From Granulosicoccus sp964437945 (GTDB taxonomy: Bacteria; Pseudomonadota; Gammaproteobacteria; Granulosicoccales; Granulosicoccaceae): a stretch of 34,801 nucleotides of DNA. Below, piece after piece: positions 8,480 through 17,114 of the stretch. The position numbers and the translations under genes were made by a program. The stretch lies in the NCBI GenBank assembly GCA_964437945.1, contig CAYTJF010000031.1, positions 1 through 34,801 of the forward strand, given 5' to 3'. Below the pieces are notes generated by a model. The model was not told where the DNA came from. It did not search any database and saw only the letters and a program-made list of their open reading frames with translations. Within the stretch, counting starts at the first letter, position 1, and each line of letters starts with the position of its first letter.

Positions 8480-9415
8480 ATGAAAATCACAAAGTATTCA
8501 ATTGCCAGTGCAGTCCTCGCGACGGCACTTGCGCTGCCATTTACGGTAAGTGCTGCTGAGATTAAAAAAATCGGTCTGGCAGTGCCAAATTTGTCGGCGG
8601 ATTATTTCATACAGATTCAAGAGTCTGTTGAGGAGTACGGTGCCAGTTTAGATATTGAAGTCATCACTGTAAACGCGAATAACGATAGTGCCACCCAGGT
8701 AAGTCAGGTGCAGGATTTGTTAACGCAGGATATCGATGCGTTTATTTATATCCCAGCAGGAGCTGCAGCCGCGACGGTACCAACCCGATTGGCACGTGCT
8801 GCAGGCATTCCTGTTATTAATGTGGATCGTAATGCTGATGAAGAGCCTGGAGATACTTTTATTGCAGGAGAGGGCATTAAGTCAGCTTATGAAGTATGCA
8901 GCCACTTGATCGGTCTGGCCGAAGGTAAAGGCGAAATGCTGATGATTCACGGTCAAAAGGGTGTTACCCCAGAAGTTAATCGTGCCAAAGGTTGCAATCA
9001 AGCCATTGACGAGAATCCTGATGTCAAGTTAGTTGGGCAACAATGGAGTGAGCGTTGGTCTCAAGACGAAGGATTTGCACTGAGTCAAAACCTGCTACAA
9101 GCCAATCCAAACGTGAACATTATTTTTGGTCAGGCAGATGGGCTTGCAATGGGTGCAGCTAAAGCTGCAGCAGCATCAGGTGCGCCGCATCGCATTTTCG
9201 TTGGTGGCTATGATGGAGACGTTGGCGCGTTACTGGCGTTAAAAGAGGGTGTGTTCGATGTAACGGCAACTCAAAGCACGCGCACAATGGGTCGTCTGGC
9301 GGTTGATTCAGCAATCAAAGTTGCGGCTGGTGAAACCATACCAAAAGAGCAGATCATTGATGCTGAACTAACCACAAAAGAGAACGTGCAAAAGTTCATT
9401 GATGATCATCCATAG
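8480..9415 (+). CDS. periplasmic sugar-binding protein (RbsB-like, type 1 PBP)
   Basis: A 311-residue periplasmic binding protein. A clear Sec signal peptide (MKITKYSIASAVLATALALP...VSAAE) cleaves near residue 25. The mature part has the ribose-binding-like pattern: KKIGLAVPNLSADYFIQIQESV, DAFIYIPAGAAAATVP, GIPVINVDRNADEE, and late NIIFGQADGLAMGAAKAAA and VGGYDGDVGALLALKEG. A strong AAGAGGAG site precedes ATG 8480. It sits 174 bases after the permease; that gap is AT-rich with AATAAGAATAA-type low-complexity sequence and no recognisable gene. Ligands of this subfamily include pentoses and polyols; which one applies here cannot be told from sequence. Confidence 0.92.
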   Translation: MKITKYSIASAVLATALALPFTVSAAEIKKIGLAVPNLSADYFIQIQESVEEYGASLDIEVITVNANNDSATQVSQVQDLLTQDIDAFIYIPAGAAAATVPTRLARAAGIPVINVDRNADEEPGDTFIAGEGIKSAYEVCSHLIGLAEGKGEMLMIHGQKGVTPEVNRAKGCNQAIDENPDVKLVGQQWSERWSQDEGFALSQNLLQANPNVNIIFGQADGLAMGAAKAAAASGAPHRIFVGGYDGDVGALLALKEGVFDVTATQSTRTMGRLAVDSAIKVAAGETIPKEQIIDAELTTKENVQKFIDDHP

Positions 9416-9468
9416 CATTAGTAGCATTAGTATTTGTAGCATTGGTATTCATAGCAGTACTATTCATC
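9413..9468 (+). repeat. short degenerate tandem repeat (TAGCATTAG/GGTATT-like)
   Basis: Immediately after the binding-protein stop, variants of TAGCATTAGTA recur about four to five times (TAGCATTAG, TAGCATTAGTATT, TAGCATTGGTATT, TAGCAGTACTATT). The repeat fills most of the gap before the ATPase gene. It is not a hairpin and no function is evident; replication slippage is a simple origin. Confidence 0.5.
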
Positions 9469-9490
9469 GTGTTAAAGAGTCATAACTAAG

Positions 9491-10981
9491 GTGACTAACG
9501 ACAAGCAGCCACTGCTTTCATTGCATCAGATCCGCAAGAGTTTCGGACCCACCGAAGTTTTACATGGGATTGATCTTGATATCTATGCGGGGGAGGTGGT
9601 GGCACTGCTAGGAGAGAACGGTGCCGGCAAATCAACAGTGTCTAATGTGATTGCTGGCACTATAGCACCGAGTTCAGGAGCAATGACCTGGATGGGGCAG
9701 GCCTATGTGCCTTCCAATCCGAGAGCTGCCATCGATGCAGGTGTTGGTCTTATTCATCAGGAGTTGCAGCTACTTGAACACTTGTCCATTGCTGAAAATG
9801 TGTTTTTAGGCCGCTGGCCAAAACGCCACGGTTGTGTGAACCGCAAATTTATGGAACAACAGGCTCGCGAACAGCTGGAGCGGCTGGGGTTGGATGTTTC
9901 ACCATCGAGACTGGTACGTGGGCTTTCCACTGCCAATCAACAACTCATTGAAATTGCAAAAGCACTTGCCCTGAATGCAAAACTGCTCATACTTGATGAA
10001 CCGACAGCTGCATTAGGGGGTGCAGAAACTGAGCTATTATTTAATCAGATAGAAAGGCTGAAATCCGACGGTGTCGGGCTGATCTACATATCCCATAGAC
10101 TTGAAGAGATTCAAAAAATATCAGACCGTATCATCGTCATGCGTGACGGCGACAAAGTACAGGAATTTGACAGTGGAGATGTCCCGGTTCGAACCATAGT
10201 AGAAAGCATGGTTGGGCGAAGCCTTGACAGGATGTTTCCGACAATTCCAGAACCGTTGGAGGAATCCGGTTTTGAAGTCTCAAATCTGTCATCGCCAAGC
10301 GGTACGTTTAGCGATATCAGTTTCCATGTTGGTAAAGGCGAAATTTTTGGTATTGCAGGTCTTGTTGGTGCTGGCAGAACCGAATTGGTTCGTGCCTTAA
10401 CTGGGGCCGATGCAATTAAAAATGGCCAGGTAAAACTTTTTGGTCGTAACATTACGCCTAAATCACCACAGGACTCAATCCGCAACGGAGTGGTGATGGT
10501 GCCCGAAGATCGCAAGCTGCAAGGGCTGATACTTGATCACACGATTGCCAACAATATTGGCTATGCAAACTTACCGCAAATTAAAAACTTTGGATTTCTT
10601 AGCCTGGGTAGTGTTAGGAAATTTGCTCATGCCACCATAACCCGATTTGGCGTGAAAGGTCTTGTTCATCAAAAAGCCAATGAAATGTCGGGTGGCAATC
10701 AACAGAAAGTCATTCTCGCCAAATGGCTGGCCAAAGATCCTAAGGTGGTTATTCTGGATGAACCAACACGAGGTATCGACGTTGGTGCGCGCTCATCTAT
10801 CTACGAAAGTATTGTTGAACTAGCCAGCAGAGGTATTGCTGTTATCGTTGTTAGTTCAGATCTTGAAGAAGTCCTTGGTATTTCAAACCGGGTCATGGTT
10901 ATGTCGCAAGGGCGAGCCTCAGGCATTCTTGATCGGGACGCTGCTAACGATGTTTCGGTAATGGAACTGGCGACCAAATAA
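9491..10981 (+). CDS. sugar ABC transporter ATPase with two nucleotide-binding domains (RbsA family)
   Basis: A 496-residue double ATPase, the usual length for RbsA/XylG/MglA. The first domain has Walker A GENGAGKST at about residues 41-49 and Walker B LLILDEPTAAL. Its signature is degenerate (LSTANQQLIEIAKAL), as is common in the family. The second domain has a modified Walker A (GLVGAGRTE), a canonical signature SGGNQQKV near residue 399 and VVILDEPTRGIDVGA. The start is GTG 9491 with TAAG just upstream. It energises uptake with the permease and binding protein, 75 bases downstream of the latter. Confidence 0.93.
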   Translation: MTNDKQPLLSLHQIRKSFGPTEVLHGIDLDIYAGEVVALLGENGAGKSTVSNVIAGTIAPSSGAMTWMGQAYVPSNPRAAIDAGVGLIHQELQLLEHLSIAENVFLGRWPKRHGCVNRKFMEQQAREQLERLGLDVSPSRLVRGLSTANQQLIEIAKALALNAKLLILDEPTAALGGAETELLFNQIERLKSDGVGLIYISHRLEEIQKISDRIIVMRDGDKVQEFDSGDVPVRTIVESMVGRSLDRMFPTIPEPLEESGFEVSNLSSPSGTFSDISFHVGKGEIFGIAGLVGAGRTELVRALTGADAIKNGQVKLFGRNITPKSPQDSIRNGVVMVPEDRKLQGLILDHTIANNIGYANLPQIKNFGFLSLGSVRKFAHATITRFGVKGLVHQKANEMSGGNQQKVILAKWLAKDPKVVILDEPTRGIDVGARSSIYESIVELASRGIAVIVVSSDLEEVLGISNRVMVMSQGRASGILDRDAANDVSVMELATK

Positions 10982-11061
10982 GCCTTCGTACTGAACTCAC
11001 AATTGCTTTATCTATTTAATGCTCGAATATTTAAAGCTTATGGATTTGCAGGAATTACATT

Positions 11062-11850
11062 ATGTCTGAAGAGAAACTCAACGCGCCTGCGCTTTTCGAT
11101 TTGTCTGGCTCGGTTGCGATAGTCACTGGAGCTGGAAGCGGTATTGGTCAGCGTATAGCGTGTGGTTTGGCGCAATGCGGTGCCAAAGTGGCGTGCCTTG
11201 ATCGTCGCGAAGACGGTGGATTACAAAATACTATCGATATTATTACTGATGATGGAGGTAGTGCGCTCCCGCTGCAAGTAGATGTGACCGACCGTAAGTC
11301 TCTTGAAGATGCTGTAACACAAACACAAAGCGCACTAGGTCCATTGGGAGTAGCCGTTAATGCGGCGGGTATTGCCAACGCATGTGCGGCCGAAGATATG
11401 GGTGAAGAGCAATATCAAACTTTGATGGATATCAATTTGAAAGGCGTATTTAACTCATGCCAGGCGGAAGCAAACGCCATGCTGAAACACGGTAAAGGTT
11501 CCATTGTGAACATTGCTTCAATGTCGGGTGTAATCGCAAACCGAGGGTTGGATCAGTGTCACTACAATGCGTCAAAAGCCGGTGTCATTCATATGGGTAA
11601 GAGTATGGCCATGGAATGGGTAGGCAGAGGCGTTCGAGTCAATTCGATTAGCCCCGGTTACACTGCCACGCCAATGAATACTCGCCCGGAAATGGTTCAC
11701 CAGACTCGCGAGTTTGAAAGTCAGACGCCAATGGGGCGAATGGCATCAGTTAATGAGATGGTAGGTCCGGCCATTTTTCTGGCAAGCGATGCCTCCTCTT
11801 ATTGTACTGGCGTCGATCTTCTGGTCGATGGTGGGTTTTGTTGCTGGTAA
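11062..11850 (+). CDS. short-chain dehydrogenase/reductase, polyol/ketose type
   Basis: A classical 262-residue SDR. It has the nucleotide-binding TGAGSGIG near residues 22-29, Asp in CLDRRED favouring NAD, VNAAG, the active-site Ser in NIASMSG, YNASKAG with catalytic Tyr and Lys, and SPGYTATPMN after the active site. The C-terminus DLLVDGGFCCW is characteristic of polyol dehydrogenases such as D-threitol or arabinitol dehydrogenases. It is encoded 80 bases after the transporter ATPase on the same strand and probably oxidises a transported polyol or hydroxy group to a ketose for the FGGY kinase. Exact substrate unknown. Confidence 0.88.
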   Translation: MSEEKLNAPALFDLSGSVAIVTGAGSGIGQRIACGLAQCGAKVACLDRREDGGLQNTIDIITDDGGSALPLQVDVTDRKSLEDAVTQTQSALGPLGVAVNAAGIANACAAEDMGEEQYQTLMDINLKGVFNSCQAEANAMLKHGKGSIVNIASMSGVIANRGLDQCHYNASKAGVIHMGKSMAMEWVGRGVRVNSISPGYTATPMNTRPEMVHQTREFESQTPMGRMASVNEMVGPAIFLASDASSYCTGVDLLVDGGFCCW

Positions 11851-11913
11851 AGTTTGATCGCTGCAAAGTCAGATGCTAATCCATAAGGTAATGCCGTTAG
11901 ATGGGGATAAAAG

Positions 11914-12702
11914 ATGGAACGTTTTACAGGAAAGACGGTAGTTGTTACAGGAGGAAACCGAGGCATAGGCTATGCCATAGCCAATCGATTCGTTAATGAA
12001 GGCGCAAACGTGGCCATTGCCTCGATTGAAGAGCATGTCCATGAGGCTGCAAAAAACTTAAGCGCCTCATCTGACTCCAACGTGTTGGGTGTGGTCTGCG
12101 ACGTAACGAGTGTATCAGATGTGAAGCAGCTCTACGCCATGGCTGATAAGGAGTTTGGCGGTATTGATGTGTCTGTACAGAACGCGGGCATTATAACCAT
12201 AGAGAAAGTGGAAGACCTGACTGAAAAACAGTGGGATGACACTATGGAAGTCAACACCAAGGGTGTTTTCCTGTGTTGTCAGGAAGCCATTCGGTATATG
12301 CGAAAATCCGGCGATGGTGGGAAGCTGATTAATACCGCCTCTGGTCAGGCACGAGATGGATTTATTTTTACACCTCACTATGCGGCGTCTAAATTCGGTG
12401 TTATGGGCATGACGCAAAGTCTGGCAAAAGAACTTGCGTTGGAACAAATTACTGTAAACGCGATTTGCCCTGGAATCATAACCACGGATATGTGGGATTA
12501 CAATGATCGTGTCTGGGGCAAAATGTTAGGTGACTATAAACCTGGTGAACTTATGGAAGACTGGGTACAAAACAATATCCCCATGAAGCGCGCTGGTGAA
12601 GGCAAAGACGTGGCGGGTCTGGTTGCTTTCCTGGCTAGCGAAGATGCCGATTACATTACCGGCCAAACCATCAATGTAGATGGCGGTTTGATCATGTCAT
12701 AG
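11914..12702 (+). CDS. short-chain dehydrogenase/reductase, second polyol-type SDR
   Basis: A second 262-residue classical SDR, only moderately similar to the preceding one. It shows TGGNRGIG, VQNAGI, NTASGQA with the catalytic Ser, HYAASKFGVMG with Tyr and Lys, and CPGIITTDMWDYND, a segment typical of the sorbitol, galactitol or 2,3-butanediol dehydrogenase group. The end is GQTINVDGGLIMS. It lies 63 bases after the first SDR, with a GGGGAT site before ATG 11914. Two non-identical SDRs in one sugar operon could act in sequence (for example alcohol to ketose, or oxidation at two positions), or on different stereoisomers. Confidence 0.88.
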   Translation: MERFTGKTVVVTGGNRGIGYAIANRFVNEGANVAIASIEEHVHEAAKNLSASSDSNVLGVVCDVTSVSDVKQLYAMADKEFGGIDVSVQNAGIITIEKVEDLTEKQWDDTMEVNTKGVFLCCQEAIRYMRKSGDGGKLINTASGQARDGFIFTPHYAASKFGVMGMTQSLAKELALEQITVNAICPGIITTDMWDYNDRVWGKMLGDYKPGELMEDWVQNNIPMKRAGEGKDVAGLVAFLASEDADYITGQTINVDGGLIMS

Positions 12703-12766
12703 GATGGGCGTGCAACCTGTTTCCAATGTATGTGGGTGGGCGTTATGTTTCTTGAGAAAATAGATA

Positions 12767-13135
12767 GTGACTATATCGATTATTATATTTGGTAGCCTAA
12801 TGCTAGTGGCTGGAGTTCTGCTATTGATAAATCCGGAGATTATATTTGGGTTTCTCCGAAACAATATTGAAAATGCCGCGATCCACGTGATTGCTGTCTT
12901 GGCTAGATTGATAATTGGGATACTATTAATTACTCAATCCAGCCTATCCAGGTTTCCAATAACAATAGAAGTACTGGGCTGGATCTTTATTATTGCTGCG
13001 TTTTCTTTAGCGGTGATAGGGCGGACTAAATTTCGTAAGTTAATATCTTGGGTGCTCACAAATTTTAAGGCCTTTGGACGAATTGCAGGCTTTATAGCAA
13101 TAGCATTCGGCGGATTTCTTATTTATGCTTTTTGA
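12767..13135 (+). CDS. small integral membrane protein, unknown
   Basis: A 122-residue hydrophobic protein that I do not recognise. It has four probable membrane helices, at about residues 3-23, 38-58, 66-84 and 100-120, with short basic loops (RNN, GRTKFRK). It starts at GTG 12767; no in-frame ATG is better placed. The codon composition is visibly AT-richer than the SDR genes before it, and no functional link to them is clear. It could be an independent gene with its own origin. A hairpin at 13225 follows. Confidence 0.55.
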   Translation: MTISIIIFGSLMLVAGVLLLINPEIIFGFLRNNIENAAIHVIAVLARLIIGILLITQSSLSRFPITIEVLGWIFIIAAFSLAVIGRTKFRKLISWVLTNFKAFGRIAGFIAIAFGGFLIYAF

Positions 13136-13224
13136 TAATGAACAGCGAGGTCCAGGTCATCAGAGGAATCGGATGCGCTAATCGTGTTCTTAGTTTCTAT
13201 ACGCTCGTCAAAGCGGATTATGCC

Positions 13225-13265
13225 CAATCACCGAGCAAGTAGCCCGGTGATTGAGAATACTTTTT
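13225..13265 (+). terminator. hairpin terminator candidate between convergent genes
   Basis: A perfect 9-bp inverted repeat, CAATCACCG at 13225-13233 and CGGTGATTG at 13245-13253, with an 11-base loop. It is followed after a few bases by ACTTTTTA on the plus strand. It separates the rightward membrane-protein gene from the leftward cytochrome gene and could also act on the minus strand, though no T-run is present there. Confidence 0.6.
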
Positions 13266-13274
13266 ATGGATAGA

Positions 13275-15017
13275 TCAAAGACTACGCATGTATTCAGCGA
13301 TCGCGCTAACCTCGGAGGGATTAAGCTCGGGAGTAATGCGCCCTGAATAGACTTCTACCATTTCTTCTAGTGTAGCGGCGCTGCCATCATGAAAGTAGGG
13401 TGCGGTTTGGCTTATACCCCTTAAACCCGGTGTCTTGATTCCTCCAGCGAGGTCACCTTGTGGTGGTTCCAGCACAATACTGGGAGTAACAACCGGGCCT
13501 GTAAACTCTGCTGTTAGATGGCATGTCGAGCATTGAGCACCGCCGTAAAAGAGAAGAAACCCTTCCTCTGCGAGTGCTTCGTCAAATTCACCTGGTGCAG
13601 GACTTACAAGGCTGCGCTCCCAAGACTGAAGATCGAGCAAAGGTTGTTGATCAATGTCATTGCCCGGCGCCTGGGCTTCGGCGTCGTTTAGCGCATCTAC
13701 CAAGGCTGCAGAGGGATCATTCACAGCCGCAAGCGGAACAGTTGAGGTATCAGTACCAAACGCTCCATTAGCATGCATAACTAAGTCAAAGACCAATTCA
13801 TCACGACTGGCTAATGCATTGTTTGGCTCGTCAGAGCTGCCGAAAAAGCCATCCCAGTTAAACGTATAGTCTTGCTCGGTAAGATCGACAAAATTCCACA
13901 AAGGCGGAATGTTGGTTGGGTTTAGAGCCCCGTCTTCCAAGGGATTATCAGGCAGCGCACGTGCGTCAAATTGACCAGCACCGAATCCTTGCAGAAAATC
14001 TATTGTTTCTTGACCCGAGTTTATAGCAAAGGGTGTCATAGATAATATTGTACCGACATCAATAGCTGTATTGGGAAGCCCATTAAGTGCTACCGGTCCG
14101 ATAGGCAAGGAAGTCATTTCACCTTCGCTCAATTCGAACTCTGTGGGTACTACTGTGGCGTGACATAGCGCGCATGTAATACCAGCTGACGTGGCAATAT
14201 CACTAGACTCGTCCTCATAGAAAGCTCGAACCCCAACTACAGCATCAGCTTGTAGCAATGCCCTGGTAAGGGCAGGAGATACCAAAGCGTCCTGTATTGC
14301 TGTGAAGTTGTTTCCCGTCAGCACAGACACAATATCTGCTGGCACTTTGGAGATATCTATTTGCGCACCTACAGCTAACGCATCACTCGGCGATAGATTA
14401 TTGAGAAGATCTTGTAGGCCCACGATGTCGCCAAAGAACTGCTCGTTGCCAAATGTTGAGTTCAAAAATACATCGATGCCCCGTTCAACCTGATCACCTG
14501 ACTCTGCCTGTAAGGTGCGCAATATTGGCTGTAGCGTTGCATCGCCGCTAATAAGGCTAAGCACTGTATTGTTTGATGCGCGGAAAAAATTAGCAGATGA
14601 GCGAACCCATTCTCCCTCTACTATCATGGCAGACTCTGCAAGCTCAGGATGGGTAGGTGGCGTATCAATTTCCAGGTTGACAGACACTGGCGCTAGTAGT
14701 TCTGCACCAAACGAAATTGCGAAAGCGCCGCCAGCACTAGTCATGGTGTCGGTAGGGTCACTTAGACCTTCGACAGGAATGACCTGCAGTACGCCATCTT
14801 CGGCCAATGAATTAGCGGGAATATCAATAGTAATACTGCCATCTTCTGCTGAAAACACTCCCCCTTCAGCTGCCAGAATCGTCGACTCAATAACGGCTGA
14901 TCCATCGATGTTTCCATCGCCGTTTGGTGTGCCATCATCGTCGTTACTGGAACAACCGTGCAGAAGAAACGCTAGCACTGCTATTGGTAATATGGAACGG
15001 TATTCTGAGAAATTCAT
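13275..15017 (-). CDS. lipoprotein with ZU5-like domain and di-haem cytochrome (MauG/CCP-like)
   Basis: A 580-residue exported lipoprotein. It has a signal peptide with lipobox LLHGC (Cys22) followed by a Ser/Asp/Gly-rich linker. Residues about 45-115 (EGGVFSAEDGSITIDIPAN and similar) resemble a ZU5/immunoglobulin-like domain. Two c-type haem motifs follow, CALCH near 282-286 and CSTCH near 496-500. A MauG/cytochrome-c-peroxidase C-terminal pattern closes the protein (KTPGLRGISQTAPYFHDGS, then EYMRSL). Ordinary bacterial di-haem peroxidases have about 330 residues, so the roughly 250-residue N-terminal part is an added module. It is probably outer-membrane anchored, facing the periplasm or the outside, with an unknown electron acceptor role. 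ATG 15017 has GGAG ten bases upstream. Confidence 0.85.
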   Translation of the reverse strand: MNFSEYRSILPIAVLAFLLHGCSSNDDDGTPNGDGNIDGSAVIESTILAAEGGVFSAEDGSITIDIPANSLAEDGVLQVIPVEGLSDPTDTMTSAGGAFAISFGAELLAPVSVNLEIDTPPTHPELAESAMIVEGEWVRSSANFFRASNNTVLSLISGDATLQPILRTLQAESGDQVERGIDVFLNSTFGNEQFFGDIVGLQDLLNNLSPSDALAVGAQIDISKVPADIVSVLTGNNFTAIQDALVSPALTRALLQADAVVGVRAFYEDESSDIATSAGITCALCHATVVPTEFELSEGEMTSLPIGPVALNGLPNTAIDVGTILSMTPFAINSGQETIDFLQGFGAGQFDARALPDNPLEDGALNPTNIPPLWNFVDLTEQDYTFNWDGFFGSSDEPNNALASRDELVFDLVMHANGAFGTDTSTVPLAAVNDPSAALVDALNDAEAQAPGNDIDQQPLLDLQSWERSLVSPAPGEFDEALAEEGFLLFYGGAQCSTCHLTAEFTGPVVTPSIVLEPPQGDLAGGIKTPGLRGISQTAPYFHDGSAATLEEMVEVYSGRITPELNPSEVSAIAEYMRSL

Positions 15018-15119
15018 TTTCGTTTATCTCCAATTTTACTAAATTAACTCATTTTTTATAAGTGTGAGCAGTCGGGAACATAGGTAATAGAATGGACTGT
15101 GGTTCGACAAGGTAGACTA

Positions 15120-16001
15120 TCATCGCTGAGGACCATCATAATACGGCAAGTGATCAACGCGTATTGTTTGATCATTACCCTGATGAGCAGCTTGAACATG
15201 AGCACAAATATCCGCAAGCGGTGCAAACCAAACATCATGAGTATCGAGCGTTTTTTCCAACCACTGTTCCACCATTTTCCAGCGAGCCAAACGACCCGTT
15301 AAAAACGGATGGACAATCAACATGAAGAAACCACCGGCTTCATATTGTGCGTCAAACTCTTCCCAGAAACCGGCCAACCCTGCAGAGGGGCTACGAACTG
15401 GCATCAGGTATCCAATCTCGTCATAGTGTGCGAAAGGTGGCCAATCGTCGGTGCCCCAGTGCACTGGTATTTCAATTAACTCACCGGCATTGGTTTTTAA
15501 AACATAAGGAATATCATCTGCCATCATCGAACTGTCGTAGTTAAAATCATATTCAACCAGCAGGTCTATGACTTCTTGAGTCAGGTTGTACACAGGAGCA
15601 CGATATCCTTTTGGTGTAGTACCGCATATCTTTTCATGTGCAGCCAGTGCCTTTTCAAAAGATTCGCGTTGATGGCCCTTAGTGACGATCGGGTCTTCAT
15701 GTATCCACCCATGATGACCGATCTCATGCCCGTCTTTGAGAATCGCTTCGATAGTTTCGGGGTAGGTTTGCAGGCACCAGCCTGGAATAAAAAAAGATTG
15801 TTTTATTCCTAAGCGTCGGTAGGTATCAAGAATGCGTGGTACCGCTACGGTTGGCCCGTATCGTCCCATCGATATGGGGTACAACCTGTCGTAACTATCT
15901 TTAGGACGCGCAATATGAATCAGGCTGTCTGCATCCATATCGAAACTGATAGCACAGGCACAACGTGCATTATTAGGCCATTTGATCGGATTCTGAATCA
16001 A
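15120..16001 (-). CDS. NodB-fold hydrolase (polysaccharide deacetylase / cyclic-imidase-like)
   Basis: A 293-residue cytoplasmic protein of the polysaccharide-deacetylase superfamily without a signal peptide. The metal-binding Asp lies in SFDMDAD, and the His motif in GHEIGHHGWIHED is of the HP0310/PuuE subtype rather than that of chitin deacetylases. GYRAPVYNLT and YDSSMM follow, and a late LIVHPFLTGR carries the second catalytic His. Members include peptidoglycan deacetylase HP0310, allantoinase PuuE and bacterial cyclic imidases of about this length. The start is probably TTG 16001, with GGAG seven bases upstream. It ends the ABC transporter operon, so a small imported amide, imide or ureide is a likelier substrate than cell-wall glycan. 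Confidence 0.85.
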   Translation of the reverse strand: MIQNPIKWPNNARCACAISFDMDADSLIHIARPKDSYDRLYPISMGRYGPTVAVPRILDTYRRLGIKQSFFIPGWCLQTYPETIEAILKDGHEIGHHGWIHEDPIVTKGHQRESFEKALAAHEKICGTTPKGYRAPVYNLTQEVIDLLVEYDFNYDSSMMADDIPYVLKTNAGELIEIPVHWGTDDWPPFAHYDEIGYLMPVRSPSAGLAGFWEEFDAQYEAGGFFMLIVHPFLTGRLARWKMVEQWLEKTLDTHDVWFAPLADICAHVQAAHQGNDQTIRVDHLPYYDGPQR

Positions 16002-16022
16002 TCGCTTGCTCCATTTGTTGGT

Positions 16023-17114
16023 TCAATTCTCTGGTGCCAATAGATGTGCATTGTTTGACTGCCAGCTTAAGTAAAATTGTTCGCTCTGCGTGTGGTCCAG
16101 AGTTGTCAGCTCACGTTCCTGTAGTTGAGCTTTGAATTCTGTACCGTCTGGGGTTTCCAGAAACAGCGTTACCATAGAGCCAACAAATTCTTCTGATATC
16201 AATGAACATTCAACCGTGTTGTCCATCTCGGTTTCGCGACGAGTCACCCGAACAAGGTCGGCCGCAATAACAAACGTAACTTTGTCTCCAATAGCCCAAT
16301 GCTGGTCATCACTAACAGGCACATTGAATTTTCCCATTGGCGCATCCACTCGAAGCAGACCATTGTTAACCTCGGCAACAGTACCACTAATAATATTATT
16401 GCGGCCAACAAACTCTGCGACAAATCGGTTAGCAGGCTCGCGGTAGATATCGCGTGGCATACCTGCCTGGGCAATCTCTCCATTTGTCATAACAATAACC
16501 CGATCTGCCATGGCGAATGCTTCGGACTGAGAATGTGTTACATAAACAAAGGTGATACCAAGTTCCCGCTGCAGCTGAGTTAAGACCGATTGCATGCGAA
16601 TAACCAGATGAGCATCAAGTGCGGACAAGGGTTCATCGAGTAGTAATAACTGCGGTTCGGTTACCAGTGAGCGAGCAAGTGCTACCCTTTGGCGTTGCCC
16701 GCCTGATAGTGTATCGATATTTCGCTCGGCAAATTCTGCAACGCCAAGTCGTTCCAACCATTCCATGGCTTTTGCTCGTCGCTTGTCCGGGCTCTGGTTA
16801 CGCATTTTTAAGCCGAACTCGACATTCTCACGAGCATTCAGAAACGGAAACAAGGCCAACGACTGCCAAACAAGTGGTGTATCTCGTTGATGAGGACGAA
16901 CATTGTTCATCAATTGGCCATCGATATAAATAGATCCTTGGCTGGGACGATCAAGTCCTGCGAGCATGCGTAGAGTTGTGGTTTTACCGCAACCCGATGG
17001 CCCCATTATGGCGATAAACTCTCCTGCGTTTATTGAGAGATTTAATTTTTTAACAGCAACAAAATCACCAAAGTGCTTTGCAACATCCTCAAAGACGACC
17101 AGTGGGGTATTCAA
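16023..17114 (-). CDS. ABC importer ATPase (PotA-like)
   Basis: A 363-residue ATPase of the spermidine/putrescine, iron and sulfate group. Walker A is GPSGCGKTT near residues 38-46, the signature LSGGQRQRVALARSL, and Walker B LLLLDEPLSALD. A C-terminal TOBE-type domain follows (GRNNIISGTVAEVNNGLLRVDAP). Its ATG overlaps the permease stop by four bases (17111-17114), so synthesis is coupled to the membrane subunits. It energises the importer encoded by the next three upstream genes. The polyamine label reflects the family; the true ligand is unknown here. Confidence 0.92.
   Translation of the reverse strand: MNTPLVVFEDVAKHFGDFVAVKKLNLSINAGEFIAIMGPSGCGKTTTLRMLAGLDRPSQGSIYIDGQLMNNVRPHQRDTPLVWQSLALFPFLNARENVEFGLKMRNQSPDKRRAKAMEWLERLGVAEFAERNIDTLSGGQRQRVALARSLVTEPQLLLLDEPLSALDAHLVIRMQSVLTQLQRELGITFVYVTHSQSEAFAMADRVIVMTNGEIAQAGMPRDIYREPANRFVAEFVGRNNIISGTVAEVNNGLLRVDAPMGKFNVPVSDDQHWAIGDKVTFVIAADLVRVTRRETEMDNTVECSLISEEFVGSMVTLFLETPDGTEFKAQLQERELTTLDHTQSEQFYLSWQSNNAHLLAPEN

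Noticed and set aside
14515..15042. 175-codon plus-strand ORF opposite the cytochrome lipoprotein N-terminus
   Set aside because: Ser/Thr-rich antisense translation of a low-complexity region; the minus strand has a lipobox and ribosome site.
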